Origin: Tabrizicola sp.
Lineage (GTDB): Bacteria; Pseudomonadota; Alphaproteobacteria; Rhodobacterales; Rhodobacteraceae
Reading direction: 5' to 3'
Assembly: GCF_022842145.1 (NCBI RefSeq)
Contig: NZ_JALHQD010000006.1
Coordinates: 124,001-188,000 of the forward strand
DNA length: 64,000 nucleotides
Shown: piece by piece, positions 16,738-25,531 of the stretch
How the letters are laid out: each line of letters starts with the position of its first letter
Numbering within the stretch: position 1 is the stretch's first letter
Translations under genes and position numbers: made by a program
The notes under the pieces: generated by a model
Databases searched by the model: none
Told to the model about the DNA's origin: nothing
Seen by the model: only the letters and a program-made list of their open reading frames with translations

Positions 16738-17895
16738 ATGACCATTCTGAAAACCGGCCCCGGGCTAACGCGGCGGAGACTATTGCAGTTCACTGCCAGC
16801 GGTGTCGCGCTTTCGGGCCTGGGGCTGCGATCGGCGCTGGCCGAACCCTATGACCGCGCCTTCACCTGGATCAGCCCGCGCGGCACGCTTGAGGTCCTGG
16901 ATGACTACGGCTTCTGGGTGGCCAAGAAGATGGGCTACTTCGGCGACCTGTCGGTCGACATGCAGCCGGGCCCGTCGGACGGCACGGCCACGGTCAAGTT
17001 CGTCGATGTGGGGCAGGCCGACATGGGCTTCCCCTCGCCCGGCGTGTTCTCCTTCGCGCTGCGCGAGAGGATGAAGCTGAAATCGGTGTTCCACATGGGT
17101 GCGCGCGACACCTTCAGTCTGGCCTTCCGCAAAGGCGAAGGCCCGGCCGACATCAAGGGCATCGAGGGCAAGACGATCCTCTTGGGCTCTGCAGCCTGGC
17201 AACCGATCGTTGACCCGATGCTGGCCGCGCAAGGCGTCGACATCACGACCATCAAATATGTCGAGGCGGGCTGGCCGACCTGGGGCACGGCGCTGGCCGG
17301 CGGTCAGGGCGACGCGGCGCTGGCCTGGGAAGGCTTGCGGGCCGAGTGGATCGCCACGGGACTAGAGTTCGAATACTGGCTGGGCGTGCAGAACTCGCCC
17401 CTGCCGGCCAACACCTTTGTCGTGCGTGCTGCCGACGTCGAGGATCCCGACAAGAAGGCCTTCATGGAGCAGTACCTCAAGGGCTGGGCCATGGGGATGG
17501 AGTTCGCCGAGCACAACCCGCAGGCCGCCGTGCAGGCCGTGTTCGACCAGTTCCCGACCTTGGCGCAGAACGTCGGCCCCGCGCAGGGCTGCATGTCGCT
17601 GATCCAGCAGGCCAACGTCTTCCGCGGCGACATGGCCAAGCGGCAGGGCTGGGGTTGGCATGACATGGCGTCGTGGCAGGCCTTCTTCGACCTGACAGCC
17701 AAGATCGGCCAGACCGACGTGATCAAGGCCGAGGATGTCTGCAGCAACGACCTGATCGCAGGCGCAAACAGCTTTGATCTGGAAAAGATCAAGGCCGATG
17801 CGGCGGCAGCGGGGGTGCCCGCAGGCTTTGAGGACGTCAATGTCGAGGAAATCCGCGCCACGATGTTCGATCAGGCCATCGGCGCGAAAGGCTGA
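16738..17895 (+). CDS. NitT/TauT-type substrate-binding protein with Tat-type leader
   Basis: A 385-residue binding protein (NMT1/SsuA-like). The leader contains the twin arginine in TRRRLLQF, a hydrophobic core and an ALA cleavage site at about residue 34, so export is likely through Tat. Mature motifs include DDYGFWVAKKMGYFGDL and repeated Trp/Tyr ligand-cage residues. The ATG at 16738 is preferred to the GTG at 16729 because AAGGGAG, the ribosome-binding site, overlaps the GTG. NMT1-like proteins bind thiamine-pyrimidine precursors, sulfonates or similar small compounds. Confidence 0.85.
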   Translation: MTILKTGPGLTRRRLLQFTASGVALSGLGLRSALAEPYDRAFTWISPRGTLEVLDDYGFWVAKKMGYFGDLSVDMQPGPSDGTATVKFVDVGQADMGFPSPGVFSFALRERMKLKSVFHMGARDTFSLAFRKGEGPADIKGIEGKTILLGSAAWQPIVDPMLAAQGVDITTIKYVEAGWPTWGTALAGGQGDAALAWEGLRAEWIATGLEFEYWLGVQNSPLPANTFVVRAADVEDPDKKAFMEQYLKGWAMGMEFAEHNPQAAVQAVFDQFPTLAQNVGPAQGCMSLIQQANVFRGDMAKRQGWGWHDMASWQAFFDLTAKIGQTDVIKAEDVCSNDLIAGANSFDLEKIKADAAAAGVPAGFEDVNVEEIRATMFDQAIGAKG

Positions 17896-17900
17896 AACAC

Positions 17901-17948
17901 GGTTGGCGGCGCCCATCCTGCGGGATGAGTGCCGCCCACCGCCCAACC
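17901..17948 (+). other. Intercistronic stem-loop after the NitT/TauT binding-protein gene
   Basis: A long imperfect hairpin pairs GGTTGG at 17901-17906 with CCAACC at 17943-17948, with an inner CATCC-TGCG-GGATG arm. It separates the binding-protein gene from the oxidoreductase gene. There is no T-tract, so it is more probably an mRNA-stability or attenuation element than a full terminator. Confidence 0.55.
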
Positions 17949-17961
17949 GAAGGAGACCGCG

Positions 17962-19044
17962 ATGACCGCGCCCGTACGCATCCTTGTCGTGGGCCTGGGC
18001 AACATGGGTGCGTCCCATGCCAGCGCCTATCACCGCAACCCCGGCTTCCAGATCGTGGGCCTGTGTTCCCGCAAGATCAAGTCGAAGGCGATCCCCGAGG
18101 CGTTGCAGGGCTATCCGCTGTTCGAGGATTATGAGGCGGCGCTTGCGGCGCTGAAGCCCGACGCGGTCTCAATCAACACCTGGCCCAACACCCATGCCGA
18201 TTATGCCATCAAGGCGATGGAGGCGGGCGCGCATGTGTTCATGGAAAAGCCCATCGGCACCACCAATGCCGAGGCCGAGGCGGTCGTCGCCACCGCCCGG
18301 CGGCTGAACCGCAAACTGGTGCTTGGCTATATCCTTCGGGTACATCCCAGCTGGGAGAAGTTCATCGAGATCGGCAAGTCCATGGGCAAGCCCCTGGTCA
18401 TGCGGCTGAACCTGAACCAGCAGTCGTCAGGGGACGCGTGGTTCTGGCACAAGAACCTGATCGACAGCCTGATCCCCATCGTGGATTGCGGCGTGCACTA
18501 CGTCGACGTCATGTGCCAGTTGACGGGTGCCAAACCCGTCCGCGTACACGGGATTGGTGCAGCACTTTGGGCCGAGGCCGACAAGCAGAACTACGGCCAC
18601 CTGCACGTGACCTTCGATGACGGCAGCGTCGGCTGGTACGAGGCGGGCTGGGGGCCGATGATGTCGGAAACCGCCTTCTTCGTGAAGGATATCGTGGGGC
18701 CCAAGGGCTCGGTCAGTCTGGTGCCGGACGATCACGCGCGGTCGGGCGAGGAAGACCTGTCCGACAGCGCCAATATCGACAAGCATACCAAGACCGATGT
18801 GATTCGCGTCCATCATGCCGCCGTGGGCAACGACAAGCATTTTCTGAAAAAGGACGAGATCCTGCGGATGGCCGACGAACCCGGCCATCAGGAATTGTGT
18901 GACCGCGAGCAGGCCTATTTCTTGCGCGCGATCCGCGAGGATCTGGACCTGTCGGAAAGCATGGATGCCGCCGTCAATTCGCTGCGCATCGTGCTGGCGG
19001 CCGAGCAGTCGATTGCCGAGGAACGGGTCATCCGGCTGGACTGA
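17962..19044 (+). CDS. Gfo/Idh/MocA-family NAD(P)-dependent oxidoreductase
   Basis: A 360-residue dehydrogenase. It has an N-terminal Rossmann motif VVGLGNMGASH and the family EKPIGTT motif at about residue 95 (Lys for catalysis). The C-terminal alpha/beta substrate domain contains a D-x-G-V-H-Y-x-D segment near residue 180 (IVDCGVHYVDV), the usual Asp/His catalytic site. The ATG at 17962 follows AAGGAGACC. Substrates of this family are sugars, inositols and related polyols or imines. It shares an operon with an amidase and a deacetylase. Confidence 0.87.
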   Translation: MTAPVRILVVGLGNMGASHASAYHRNPGFQIVGLCSRKIKSKAIPEALQGYPLFEDYEAALAALKPDAVSINTWPNTHADYAIKAMEAGAHVFMEKPIGTTNAEAEAVVATARRLNRKLVLGYILRVHPSWEKFIEIGKSMGKPLVMRLNLNQQSSGDAWFWHKNLIDSLIPIVDCGVHYVDVMCQLTGAKPVRVHGIGAALWAEADKQNYGHLHVTFDDGSVGWYEAGWGPMMSETAFFVKDIVGPKGSVSLVPDDHARSGEEDLSDSANIDKHTKTDVIRVHHAAVGNDKHFLKKDEILRMADEPGHQELCDREQAYFLRAIREDLDLSESMDAAVNSLRIVLAAEQSIAEERVIRLD

Positions 19045-19077
19045 ACTGCGCCTCTGCCGGGCGCAAAGGGGGAAGCC

Positions 19078-20502
19078 ATGAGCAGTATCGACGACCTTTA
19101 TCGTTCGTCCGATGCGGTGGCGCTGGCCGGTCACGTCCGGGCGCGAGACGTTACTGCGGCGGAACTGACTGAAGCCGCGATCCGCGCCATTGACGCGCTG
19201 AACCCGCGGCTGAACGCCGTCATCCACCGGCTGGACGACATGGCACGGGCGCAGGTGGCCGCCGGTGTTTCGGGGCCGCTGGCGGGGGTGCCCTACTTGC
19301 TGAAAGAACTTGCCTCCAGCTGGACCGGCGCGCCGGTCACCAATTCCAGCCGCTACCTGCAGGACCAAGTCGCCACTGCCGACAGCACCGTCGTCAGCCG
19401 GATCAAGGCGGCAGGGCTGGTGCTTGTGGGCAAGTCGAACGCTCCGGAGAACGGCTGGTCCATTGCGACCGAGCCGGTTCTGTACGGCCCGACGCTGAAC
19501 CCATGGGATGCAGGCGTGACCCCCGGCGGGTCCAGCGGCGGGACGGCGGCGGCGGTGGCGGCAGGCATGGTGCCGCTTGGCGACTCCAGCGACGGGGCGG
19601 GGTCGATCCGGGTGCCCGCTTCGTGCTGTGGAGTGGTGGGGCTGAAGCCGTCACGCGGGCGCGTGACGCTGGCACCGCTTGCTGACTACTGGATGGGCGG
19701 GGCGTATTTCCTGTGCAACTCACGCACGGTGCGTGACACGGCGACCTATCTGGATGCCGTGGCGGGTGGTCTGCCGGGCGATCCCTACCCCTGCCCCCTG
19801 CCCGCCCGACCCTTTGCCGAACTGGCGCGCGAAATACCGCAGGGGCTGCGCGTGGGGTTCACGGTGGCCGATCCGACCGGGAACCCGGTCCATCCCGACA
19901 TCGCCTCCGTGGTCCGCGCCACGGCCCGCGCGCTGGAAAGCCAGGGCCACCACGTTTCCGAATACGACATGACGACCGACCTTGGCGTCTTGTGGCGCAC
20001 TTACACCGAAATGTCGGTGGTCGAGGCGGCGGGATTCTGGGGTTGGATGGAAACCGTGACCGGCCGCCCCGTCACCCCGGACAAAGTTGAGCCGGTGACT
20101 TGGGCGATCCTGACCCGGGGGCGCGCCACCATGGCGATCCCCCATGCCAACCGGGTAGAACAGCTGCGCCAGATGGGCCGCGCCATCGTGACCGAGCTTC
20201 TGCCCTTCGACATCTACCTGACCCCGACGCTGACCCAGCCGCCACGGCCCGTGGGCTATTACGACATGTCACTGACCGATCTGGACGCCTACAACACGCT
20301 CTGGGCCGATGCGGTGTTCATGGCCCCCTTCAACGTCTCGGGCCAACCGGCTATGTCGCTGCCGCTGGGCATGGCCGGGCCGTTGCCGGTCGGCGTGCAA
20401 GTGGTGGGACGGCCCGGAGACGAGGCGACGGTGCTGCAGGTGGCGACATTGCTGGAGCAGGTGATGCCCTGGCGCGACCGGCGTCCGCCGGTCCGGGTAT
20501 AG
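19078..20502 (+). CDS. Amidase signature family amidase
   Basis: A 474-residue amidase. The Ser-cisSer-Lys triad is visible: Lys in YLLKELASS (about residue 80), the GGSSGGTAAAVAAG glycine-serine block (about 150), and the nucleophile Ser in GAGSIRVPA (about 180). The nucleophile block reads SSDGAGSIR rather than the common SDTGGSIR, a modest variation. It hydrolyses an amide to acid and ammonia in the cytoplasm. A strong AAAGGGGGA precedes the ATG. It lies between an oxidoreductase and an amidohydrolase gene in one operon. Confidence 0.88.
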   Translation: MSSIDDLYRSSDAVALAGHVRARDVTAAELTEAAIRAIDALNPRLNAVIHRLDDMARAQVAAGVSGPLAGVPYLLKELASSWTGAPVTNSSRYLQDQVATADSTVVSRIKAAGLVLVGKSNAPENGWSIATEPVLYGPTLNPWDAGVTPGGSSGGTAAAVAAGMVPLGDSSDGAGSIRVPASCCGVVGLKPSRGRVTLAPLADYWMGGAYFLCNSRTVRDTATYLDAVAGGLPGDPYPCPLPARPFAELAREIPQGLRVGFTVADPTGNPVHPDIASVVRATARALESQGHHVSEYDMTTDLGVLWRTYTEMSVVEAAGFWGWMETVTGRPVTPDKVEPVTWAILTRGRATMAIPHANRVEQLRQMGRAIVTELLPFDIYLTPTLTQPPRPVGYYDMSLTDLDAYNTLWADAVFMAPFNVSGQPAMSLPLGMAGPLPVGVQVVGRPGDEATVLQVATLLEQVMPWRDRRPPVRV

Positions 20503-20511
20503 GGGGTGGCG

Positions 20512-21636
20512 ATGCATGATCTGGTGCTGCGGGGCGGGCGGGTGATCGACCCGGCCCATGGGATTGACGGCCTGGCTGACGTTGCCTTCACCGCGGGCCT
20601 TGTGGCCGCCGTCGGTCAGGGGTTGGCGGGGCGCGAGGTGCAGGACGTCAGCGGCCTGATCGTGACGCCCGGCCTGATCGACCTGCACACCCATGTCTAC
20701 TGGGGCGGCACCTCGCTGGGGGTAGAGGCCGACGCCTATTCCCGCCAGTCCGCCGTCACCACCGTCGCCGATACCGGCAGCGCAGGGCCCGGCAACTTCC
20801 CCGGCTTTCGCGCCCATGTCATCGACAAGGCGCGCGTGCGGGTGCTGGTCTATCTGCATGTGTCCTTTGCCGGCATCTACGCGTTCTCTCCGACCATCAT
20901 GGTCGGCGAAGCGCATGACATGCGGCTGATGGCTGCGCGTGAGGCGCTGGCGGTGGCCCGCGCCAACCCCGACGTGATCATCGGCATCAAGGTGCGCGTC
21001 GGCCGCCACGCCTCGGGCCCCTCCGGCATCCAGCCGCTGGATGTGGCCTTGGATCTGGCCGACCGCGCCGGTCTGCCGCTGATGTGCCATATCGACGAGC
21101 CGCCGCCGACCTATGCCGATGTGGTCGACCGCCTGCGCCCCGGCGACGTGCTGACCCACTGCTTCCGCCCCTTTCCGAACGCCCCGGTTGAGGGCAACGG
21201 GCACCTGCGTGAGGCCGTGCAGCGCGCCCGGGCGCGGGGCGTGTTGTTCGACGTGGGCCATGGCATGGGCTCGTTTTCCTGGGATACCGCGCGCAAGGCG
21301 CTGGCAGTGGGCTTTGCGCCCGATACGATTTCCTCGGACGTCCACGCGATGTGCATCACTGGTCCCGCCTGGGACCTGTTGCGCACGATGACAAAGTTCC
21401 TGTCGCTCGGTCTGCCCTTGTCCGACGTCGTTGCCGCCGCCACCTCCAACGCCGCCAAGGCGCTGCGCCGCCCCGAGCTTGGGCATCTGGGCGCAGGGGC
21501 TGCCGGGGATGCCTCGGTGCTGGCGCTGGCCGAGATGCCAACCCCGCTTGAAGACGTGCTGGGAGAGGTTGTCGATTACCCGCAACGGCTGATCCCGCGC
21601 GGCATGGTGATCGGCGGACGGTGGGAGGCGCTGTAG
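20512..21636 (+). CDS. Amidohydrolase/deacetylase family metallohydrolase
   Basis: A 374-residue protein like the EF_0837/AHA_3915 group. The N-terminal GRVIDPAHGIDG strand leads to the metal motif DLHTHVYWGG (HxH). A candidate carboxylated Lys lies in IIGIKVRVG (about residue 155), followed by His ligands in MCHIDEP and LTHCF, and Asp in ISSDVHA. The ATG at 20512 is chosen; a GTG at 20506 in the same frame is an alternative only two residues longer. Its TAG is followed immediately by the next ATG. Group members deacetylate N-acyl or O-acyl small molecules. Confidence 0.85.
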   Translation: MHDLVLRGGRVIDPAHGIDGLADVAFTAGLVAAVGQGLAGREVQDVSGLIVTPGLIDLHTHVYWGGTSLGVEADAYSRQSAVTTVADTGSAGPGNFPGFRAHVIDKARVRVLVYLHVSFAGIYAFSPTIMVGEAHDMRLMAAREALAVARANPDVIIGIKVRVGRHASGPSGIQPLDVALDLADRAGLPLMCHIDEPPPTYADVVDRLRPGDVLTHCFRPFPNAPVEGNGHLREAVQRARARGVLFDVGHGMGSFSWDTARKALAVGFAPDTISSDVHAMCITGPAWDLLRTMTKFLSLGLPLSDVVAAATSNAAKALRRPELGHLGAGAAGDASVLALAEMPTPLEDVLGEVVDYPQRLIPRGMVIGGRWEAL

Positions 21637-22815
21637 ATGACGCGCGTCTCGGTCTGGGCCTATCCCTGGGACCTGCACGACATCGGGCTGGACACCGCAC
21701 TGGACCGCATTGCGCAGGCGGGTGGCAATTGCGTCAGCGTTGCCACCTCCTACCACGCGGGCCGCTTCCTGCAGCCCGGCAATCCGCGCCGCAAGGTCTA
21801 CTTCCCGCAGGACGGTACGGTGTATTACCGGCTCGACCCTGCCCGCTGGCTAGGCCAGACGATCCGGGCGCTGCAGGCCGATGTGGTGGCGGCCGAGGGT
21901 GATTACCTGGCGGCACTGATCGACAGGCGCGACCGGGGCGGGCCTCAGGTCAGCTGCTGGACGGTCTGTCTGCACAACACGCGGCTTGGTATGGCGCATC
22001 CGGATCACGTCATGCGCACCGCCCATGGCGACCCGCATTTCTATGCCCTCTGCCCCAGCAGTCCCGCCGCGCGTGACTATGTGGCAACGCTGGTGCGCGA
22101 GGTGGCCGACGCCTATGCGCCGGACCGGATCGAGCTGGAAACGCCAGAGTTCATGGGGTTTTCCCATGGCTTCCACCACGAGAAGGACGGCCTTGGCGTG
22201 ACGCCGGAAGAGGATTTCCTGCTGGGCCTGTGCTTCTGCGCCCATTGCCGACAGGCAGCGATGGCGGCCGGGGTGCCCTTTGACGAAGCCCGCGCCCGGG
22301 TCGTGTCGTTGCTGGACGCGGCCTTTGCCCGGCCTTTGCCACAGCGCAGTTTTCCTGACTTTCCGGCCAGGGGATTTGCCGCTTTCGACGGTGAGCCCGC
22401 GCTGGCCGCCTTCCTGCGCTGGCGCCCGCAGGCGGTGACCGACCTTGTGGCGCAGGTCGCAGCCGGAGTGCCGAAGGCGACCGAACTGGCGGTCATCGAC
22501 TATGATGGGTCGTGGACCGGCGGGCTGGACATCGCGGCCCTTGCCCCGCATCTGGGCGGCGTTCTTTACTGCGCCTACTTTGCCCCACCTGAACGGGTTG
22601 GTGCGCTCCTGGCCCCGGTCAAGGCAGCGCTTGGTCCGGGCAAGAGGCTGACGGCAGGGTTCCAGCTTTTTCACCCCAATCTTGCCGACGCCGCCGACCT
22701 TGCAGCGCGCGTCGCTGCGGCCAGGGTCCACGCGGACGGCCTGAACTTCTACAACCTCGGCCTCGTGCCACCGACGCGTCTGGCCTGGATGCACAACGCG
22801 CTGCATCCGGCCTGA
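21637..22815 (+). CDS. Conserved protein of unknown function, possible TIM-barrel hydrolase
   Basis: A 392-residue soluble protein that starts directly at the preceding stop codon. I do not recognise the family with certainty. It opens VSVWAYPWDLHDIG and shows alternating strand/helix periodicity with ELETPEFMGF and LAVIDYDGSW at strand ends, as in (beta/alpha)8 glycosidase-like folds where Glu and Asp sit at strand ends. A CFCAHC cluster near residue 200 could bind a metal. No signal peptide or membrane segment is seen. It is last in the operon and so probably an enzyme of the same pathway. Confidence 0.6.
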   Translation: MTRVSVWAYPWDLHDIGLDTALDRIAQAGGNCVSVATSYHAGRFLQPGNPRRKVYFPQDGTVYYRLDPARWLGQTIRALQADVVAAEGDYLAALIDRRDRGGPQVSCWTVCLHNTRLGMAHPDHVMRTAHGDPHFYALCPSSPAARDYVATLVREVADAYAPDRIELETPEFMGFSHGFHHEKDGLGVTPEEDFLLGLCFCAHCRQAAMAAGVPFDEARARVVSLLDAAFARPLPQRSFPDFPARGFAAFDGEPALAAFLRWRPQAVTDLVAQVAAGVPKATELAVIDYDGSWTGGLDIAALAPHLGGVLYCAYFAPPERVGALLAPVKAALGPGKRLTAGFQLFHPNLADAADLAARVAAARVHADGLNFYNLGLVPPTRLAWMHNALHPA

Positions 22816-23331
22816 ACCCGGTGCTTTCCGGCCCCGAACCGCGACGGAACCGCACGCCCGACAGCGGCGGCTTTGGTGCCTTTGCCAAGTTCAAGACTGA
22901 ATTTGCCCTTGGCTAGGTCGCGTTGGTCCTGCAATTGCAGGGCCATGGCCAGCCACTTCGCTGCAGCCGAACGACTGCGGACACTGGTCGCAAACGCCGG
23001 CAAGGGCCGCGAGCGTCGATCCGGGTGGGGCCTTCGCAAGGGGCGGAAAGCGGACAGTCGCTGTCGCGCAACGAAGCGGGTTGGTTCGTCGCTGTCGACG
23101 AGATGTAGCAAACAGCATTCTCGAAGTAGAAACCGAGCGAAGGATCACCCTTGCTGCGATATTCACTTGGGGGGGAGCAGATCTTCCGGTGGCTGCCTGT
23201 TGCCGGCCATTTGGCCGGACGGGTCGTCTTGGCTCCGTCGCAAGTTCCTCACCGACCATGCCTACTGTCGCCCCATGTTATGTAGCTGTCGCGGCATTGA
23301 CCTACGACTGCACTTGGGTCTGCAAGCAGTG
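22816..23331. other. Gene-free interval with palindrome and repeat
   Basis: There is no convincing coding frame in this 516-base stretch between convergent operons. It contains a perfect 14-bp palindrome (CCTGCAATTGCAGG, 22928-22941) and a copy of the dispersed repeat (23036-23066). Short open frames here have no domain character. Confidence 0.6.
23036..23066 (+). repeat. Dispersed intergenic repeat, copy 2
   Basis: GCAAGGGGCGGAAAGCGGAC matches 17 of 20 positions of the element at 33846-33865 in the same orientation. It lies just outside the 3' end of the unusual 23.3-33.7 kb cluster. Confidence 0.5.
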
Positions 23332-24828
23332 TCAAACCATGTGCTGCAGCACGCCATCGCCGCCAAGACTGCGGGAAACCCTGTCCCAAAGTTGTCGCAG
23401 CCGCTTTACGTGCAGGTCGTCTATGATCGCCGCAACCAGGGTGCGCAGCGCCTCGCGCCTGGCGTCTGAGGTCAAGGCACCAGGCTCCCCGGCGCCGAGG
23501 TGGAGCTTCGGAAGTGTTTTCAGGCCAAGACTCTCACGAAGGTCAGCATCCCGCATGTCGTTCTGGAAAAGGATATCGGCCAGGGCCTCTCTCGCTTCCG
23601 GCGAGCCACGCTCCACGACGGCCTCGAGATCGAAGATCGTCCGGATGTTCAGCGTCCGCAAAGCCAGGAACCGCTCTGGCCCGAATTCCAGACAGAGTTG
23701 TGCCTGCGCGACCCAGTCGATCGTCGTGTATATCCCGAACGGACTTTCGATATGCAGCATGATCGGATTGAACGCAGCAAGGTTCTGAACGTCGAAGATA
23801 TACGCTTCTTCCAGCCGAAAGGCCGTCAGGTGATCGATGCCCTCAAGCAGCGTGACCGGAACCACCTTGCAGTGCTTTTCATGCTTGATGAGGCGTTCCT
23901 TAAACGAGAAGCCCGCTTTCTGGATGACATAGGACAAAGCCGATTCCGGAATGAAGCCGAAGGCGAAGGCCAGGAACAGCCAGCCGTAACCGACACCGTC
24001 GGTCGGGTCGTATTGAGGCCAGTCAGTCCCGCGGTTGAGGTCAAGCGCGGCAAGGGCGTCCCGGCCCAGCGCGACCACCTGTTCGGTGCTTGGCACAACC
24101 CGATAGGCGACGACGAGAAGAACCAGCACAAGCATCATGTGCAGGAAGGCGCGCAGAAAGGTGACAGGCGATAGGTCGAACGCGACCACTGCCCGCAGGA
24201 AAAGCCGGATCGAAAAGAAATACGACCCCGCGAAAGCGACAGCCGCGATGGTCAGGACATTCAGATGGTGTGCATCGATCTTTGCCGGGTCGGCTAGCAG
24301 TTCTGACGGCAAGCCACCGGCTGCCAACAAGCTTGGTTTGAGCCAGGCTCCGACCATTCCGTCGGCACTGAACTGAGCAAGATGCGCGAAGATCAGAAAC
24401 ATCCCGAAACCGGAAAAGATCATGAACGGAATGGCGCAGAAGAGCAGCATCCAGTCCGACAGGACCTGGAACGGAAAGCGGGGAATTTTGGTCAGATCGC
24501 CGGTCCGCGCCTCGTGGGGAAGATCGGCGTAGTACTTGCCACGGACGAACTCGAAGCTCACCAGGGTGCTTCCGGTTCCGTTGTGCGGGTGTAGGTCAAA
24601 TGTCTTGGCGAAGAGGTCGATGAGCTCGATCCTGTTGTAGCGAACCTGAGCCCGGATAGCGATGATCGCCACCGGAAGGAACAGGGCAAGAAAGGTTGCT
24701 GCCCAGACCGGCAGGTAGAAGACCGTGGGATCGCCGGGCAGTTGCAGGATCGCAACTCCCACGGCAATGACAAGCAGCATGACCAAAGCGAGGGTAGCCC
24801 CGCCGCCGATGGTCCCGAGTGCAGGCAT
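23332..24828 (-). CDS. Polytopic membrane protein of unknown function
   Basis: A 498-residue protein and the last gene of the minus-strand operon. About six hydrophobic segments are seen near residues 9-31, 36-60, 125-150, 190-215, 228-248 and 285-305. A soluble C-terminal part of about 190 residues follows (EGIDHLTAFRLEEAYIFDVQNLAAFNP, then FLALRTLNIRTIFDLEAV), whose repeated L-x-x-x-x-I-x-T/D-x-x-x-L pattern recalls helix-hairpin-helix-like repeats. The ATG at 24828 has GGAGG seven bases upstream; the frame is open earlier but overlaps the next gene. I do not recognise a family. It may be a transporter, sensor or scaffold for the products of the operon. Confidence 0.7.
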   Translation of the reverse strand: MPALGTIGGGATLALVMLLVIAVGVAILQLPGDPTVFYLPVWAATFLALFLPVAIIAIRAQVRYNRIELIDLFAKTFDLHPHNGTGSTLVSFEFVRGKYYADLPHEARTGDLTKIPRFPFQVLSDWMLLFCAIPFMIFSGFGMFLIFAHLAQFSADGMVGAWLKPSLLAAGGLPSELLADPAKIDAHHLNVLTIAAVAFAGSYFFSIRLFLRAVVAFDLSPVTFLRAFLHMMLVLVLLVVAYRVVPSTEQVVALGRDALAALDLNRGTDWPQYDPTDGVGYGWLFLAFAFGFIPESALSYVIQKAGFSFKERLIKHEKHCKVVPVTLLEGIDHLTAFRLEEAYIFDVQNLAAFNPIMLHIESPFGIYTTIDWVAQAQLCLEFGPERFLALRTLNIRTIFDLEAVVERGSPEAREALADILFQNDMRDADLRESLGLKTLPKLHLGAGEPGALTSDARREALRTLVAAIIDDLHVKRLRQLWDRVSRSLGGDGVLQHMV

Positions 24829-24841
24829 GGGCAATCCTCCT

Positions 24842-25531
24842 TCAGGGAGTGGGGTTGATCGTGCCGTGGGCCGCAGGTCCGAAAAGGCGCTCGGGCTCCC
24901 CGCTTTCCGGTCGCAGGAAATCAGCCTTTTGCAGGAAGGCATCCTTCTCGCGCTGGAACTGGGCCGTCATGAGGCCCAGCGACCGCAGAAGTGGCGGGTA
25001 GGGCCGTGGGTCCGCCACCCAGGTCATGTGCAACCACCTTGCGTAGAATGCCTTGTGACCCGGCCGCACCGTTGCCGTAACGATGTCGGCTGCGTGGTAG
25101 ATCGCGGCTGCCATGGCGATACGCATCAGCAACATATGGACGTCCGGCTCTTCACGTTGGGCAATCGGGTCCACCGTCAGCCGGTTTGGATCGACGATGC
25201 GATCGCCGGCTGCAAGCCGCGGCGACAGGATCTCGGGGAAAACCAGGACCGCTGGTGAGCGCGCCTCATGTGCAGCCCCGGCAACATGAAGTCGGATCGA
25301 AGCGATAAGCCTGTCGTCCCGCCAGACCCCCACGGTTCGCGCGTTCGGCATCTCATCGTAGCCGTCCCACAGGCGCTTTCCCGGGATTGCACCGATCATC
25401 CCGGCGGCCTGATAGGCACGGTACCGAAGCGCCGCCACGTCCTCCTGATCTTCGCCCGTCGCGACCCGACGGACAGAGACTCGCTGGACAAGCTCGGTCA
25501 GCCGGTCTGTCCGGTTCGCAAACCCCGTCAT
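24842..25531 (-). CDS. GNAT-fold autoinducer/N-acyl-amino-acid synthase-like protein (FeeM type), paralogue 1
   Basis: A 229-residue protein with the hallmarks of FeeM-like N-acyl amino acid synthases and acyl-homoserine-lactone-synthase-like GNATs. These are ALRYRAYQAAGMI near residue 35, a YDEMPNARTVGV segment, ASIRLHV, and a long C-terminal part with a LTVDP/RIAMAAAIYHAAD core. Such enzymes join an acyl-ACP or acyl-CoA chain to the amino group of an amino acid. The start at 25531 overlaps the stop of the upstream methyltransferase-like gene by 4 bases. It is one of two related GNATs in this operon, split by a membrane methyltransferase gene. Substrates cannot be deduced. Confidence 0.72.
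   Translation of the reverse strand: MTGFANRTDRLTELVQRVSVRRVATGEDQEDVAALRYRAYQAAGMIGAIPGKRLWDGYDEMPNARTVGVWRDDRLIASIRLHVAGAAHEARSPAVLVFPEILSPRLAAGDRIVDPNRLTVDPIAQREEPDVHMLLMRIAMAAAIYHAADIVTATVRPGHKAFYARWLHMTWVADPRPYPPLLRSLGLMTAQFQREKDAFLQKADFLRPESGEPERLFGPAAHGTINPTP

Noticed and set aside
20269-21756. Minus-strand open frame of 495 codons opposite the deacetylase-type amidohydrolase
   Set aside because: Antisense to metal-binding motifs; rich in Gln/His/Arg as expected for a reverse-frame shadow.
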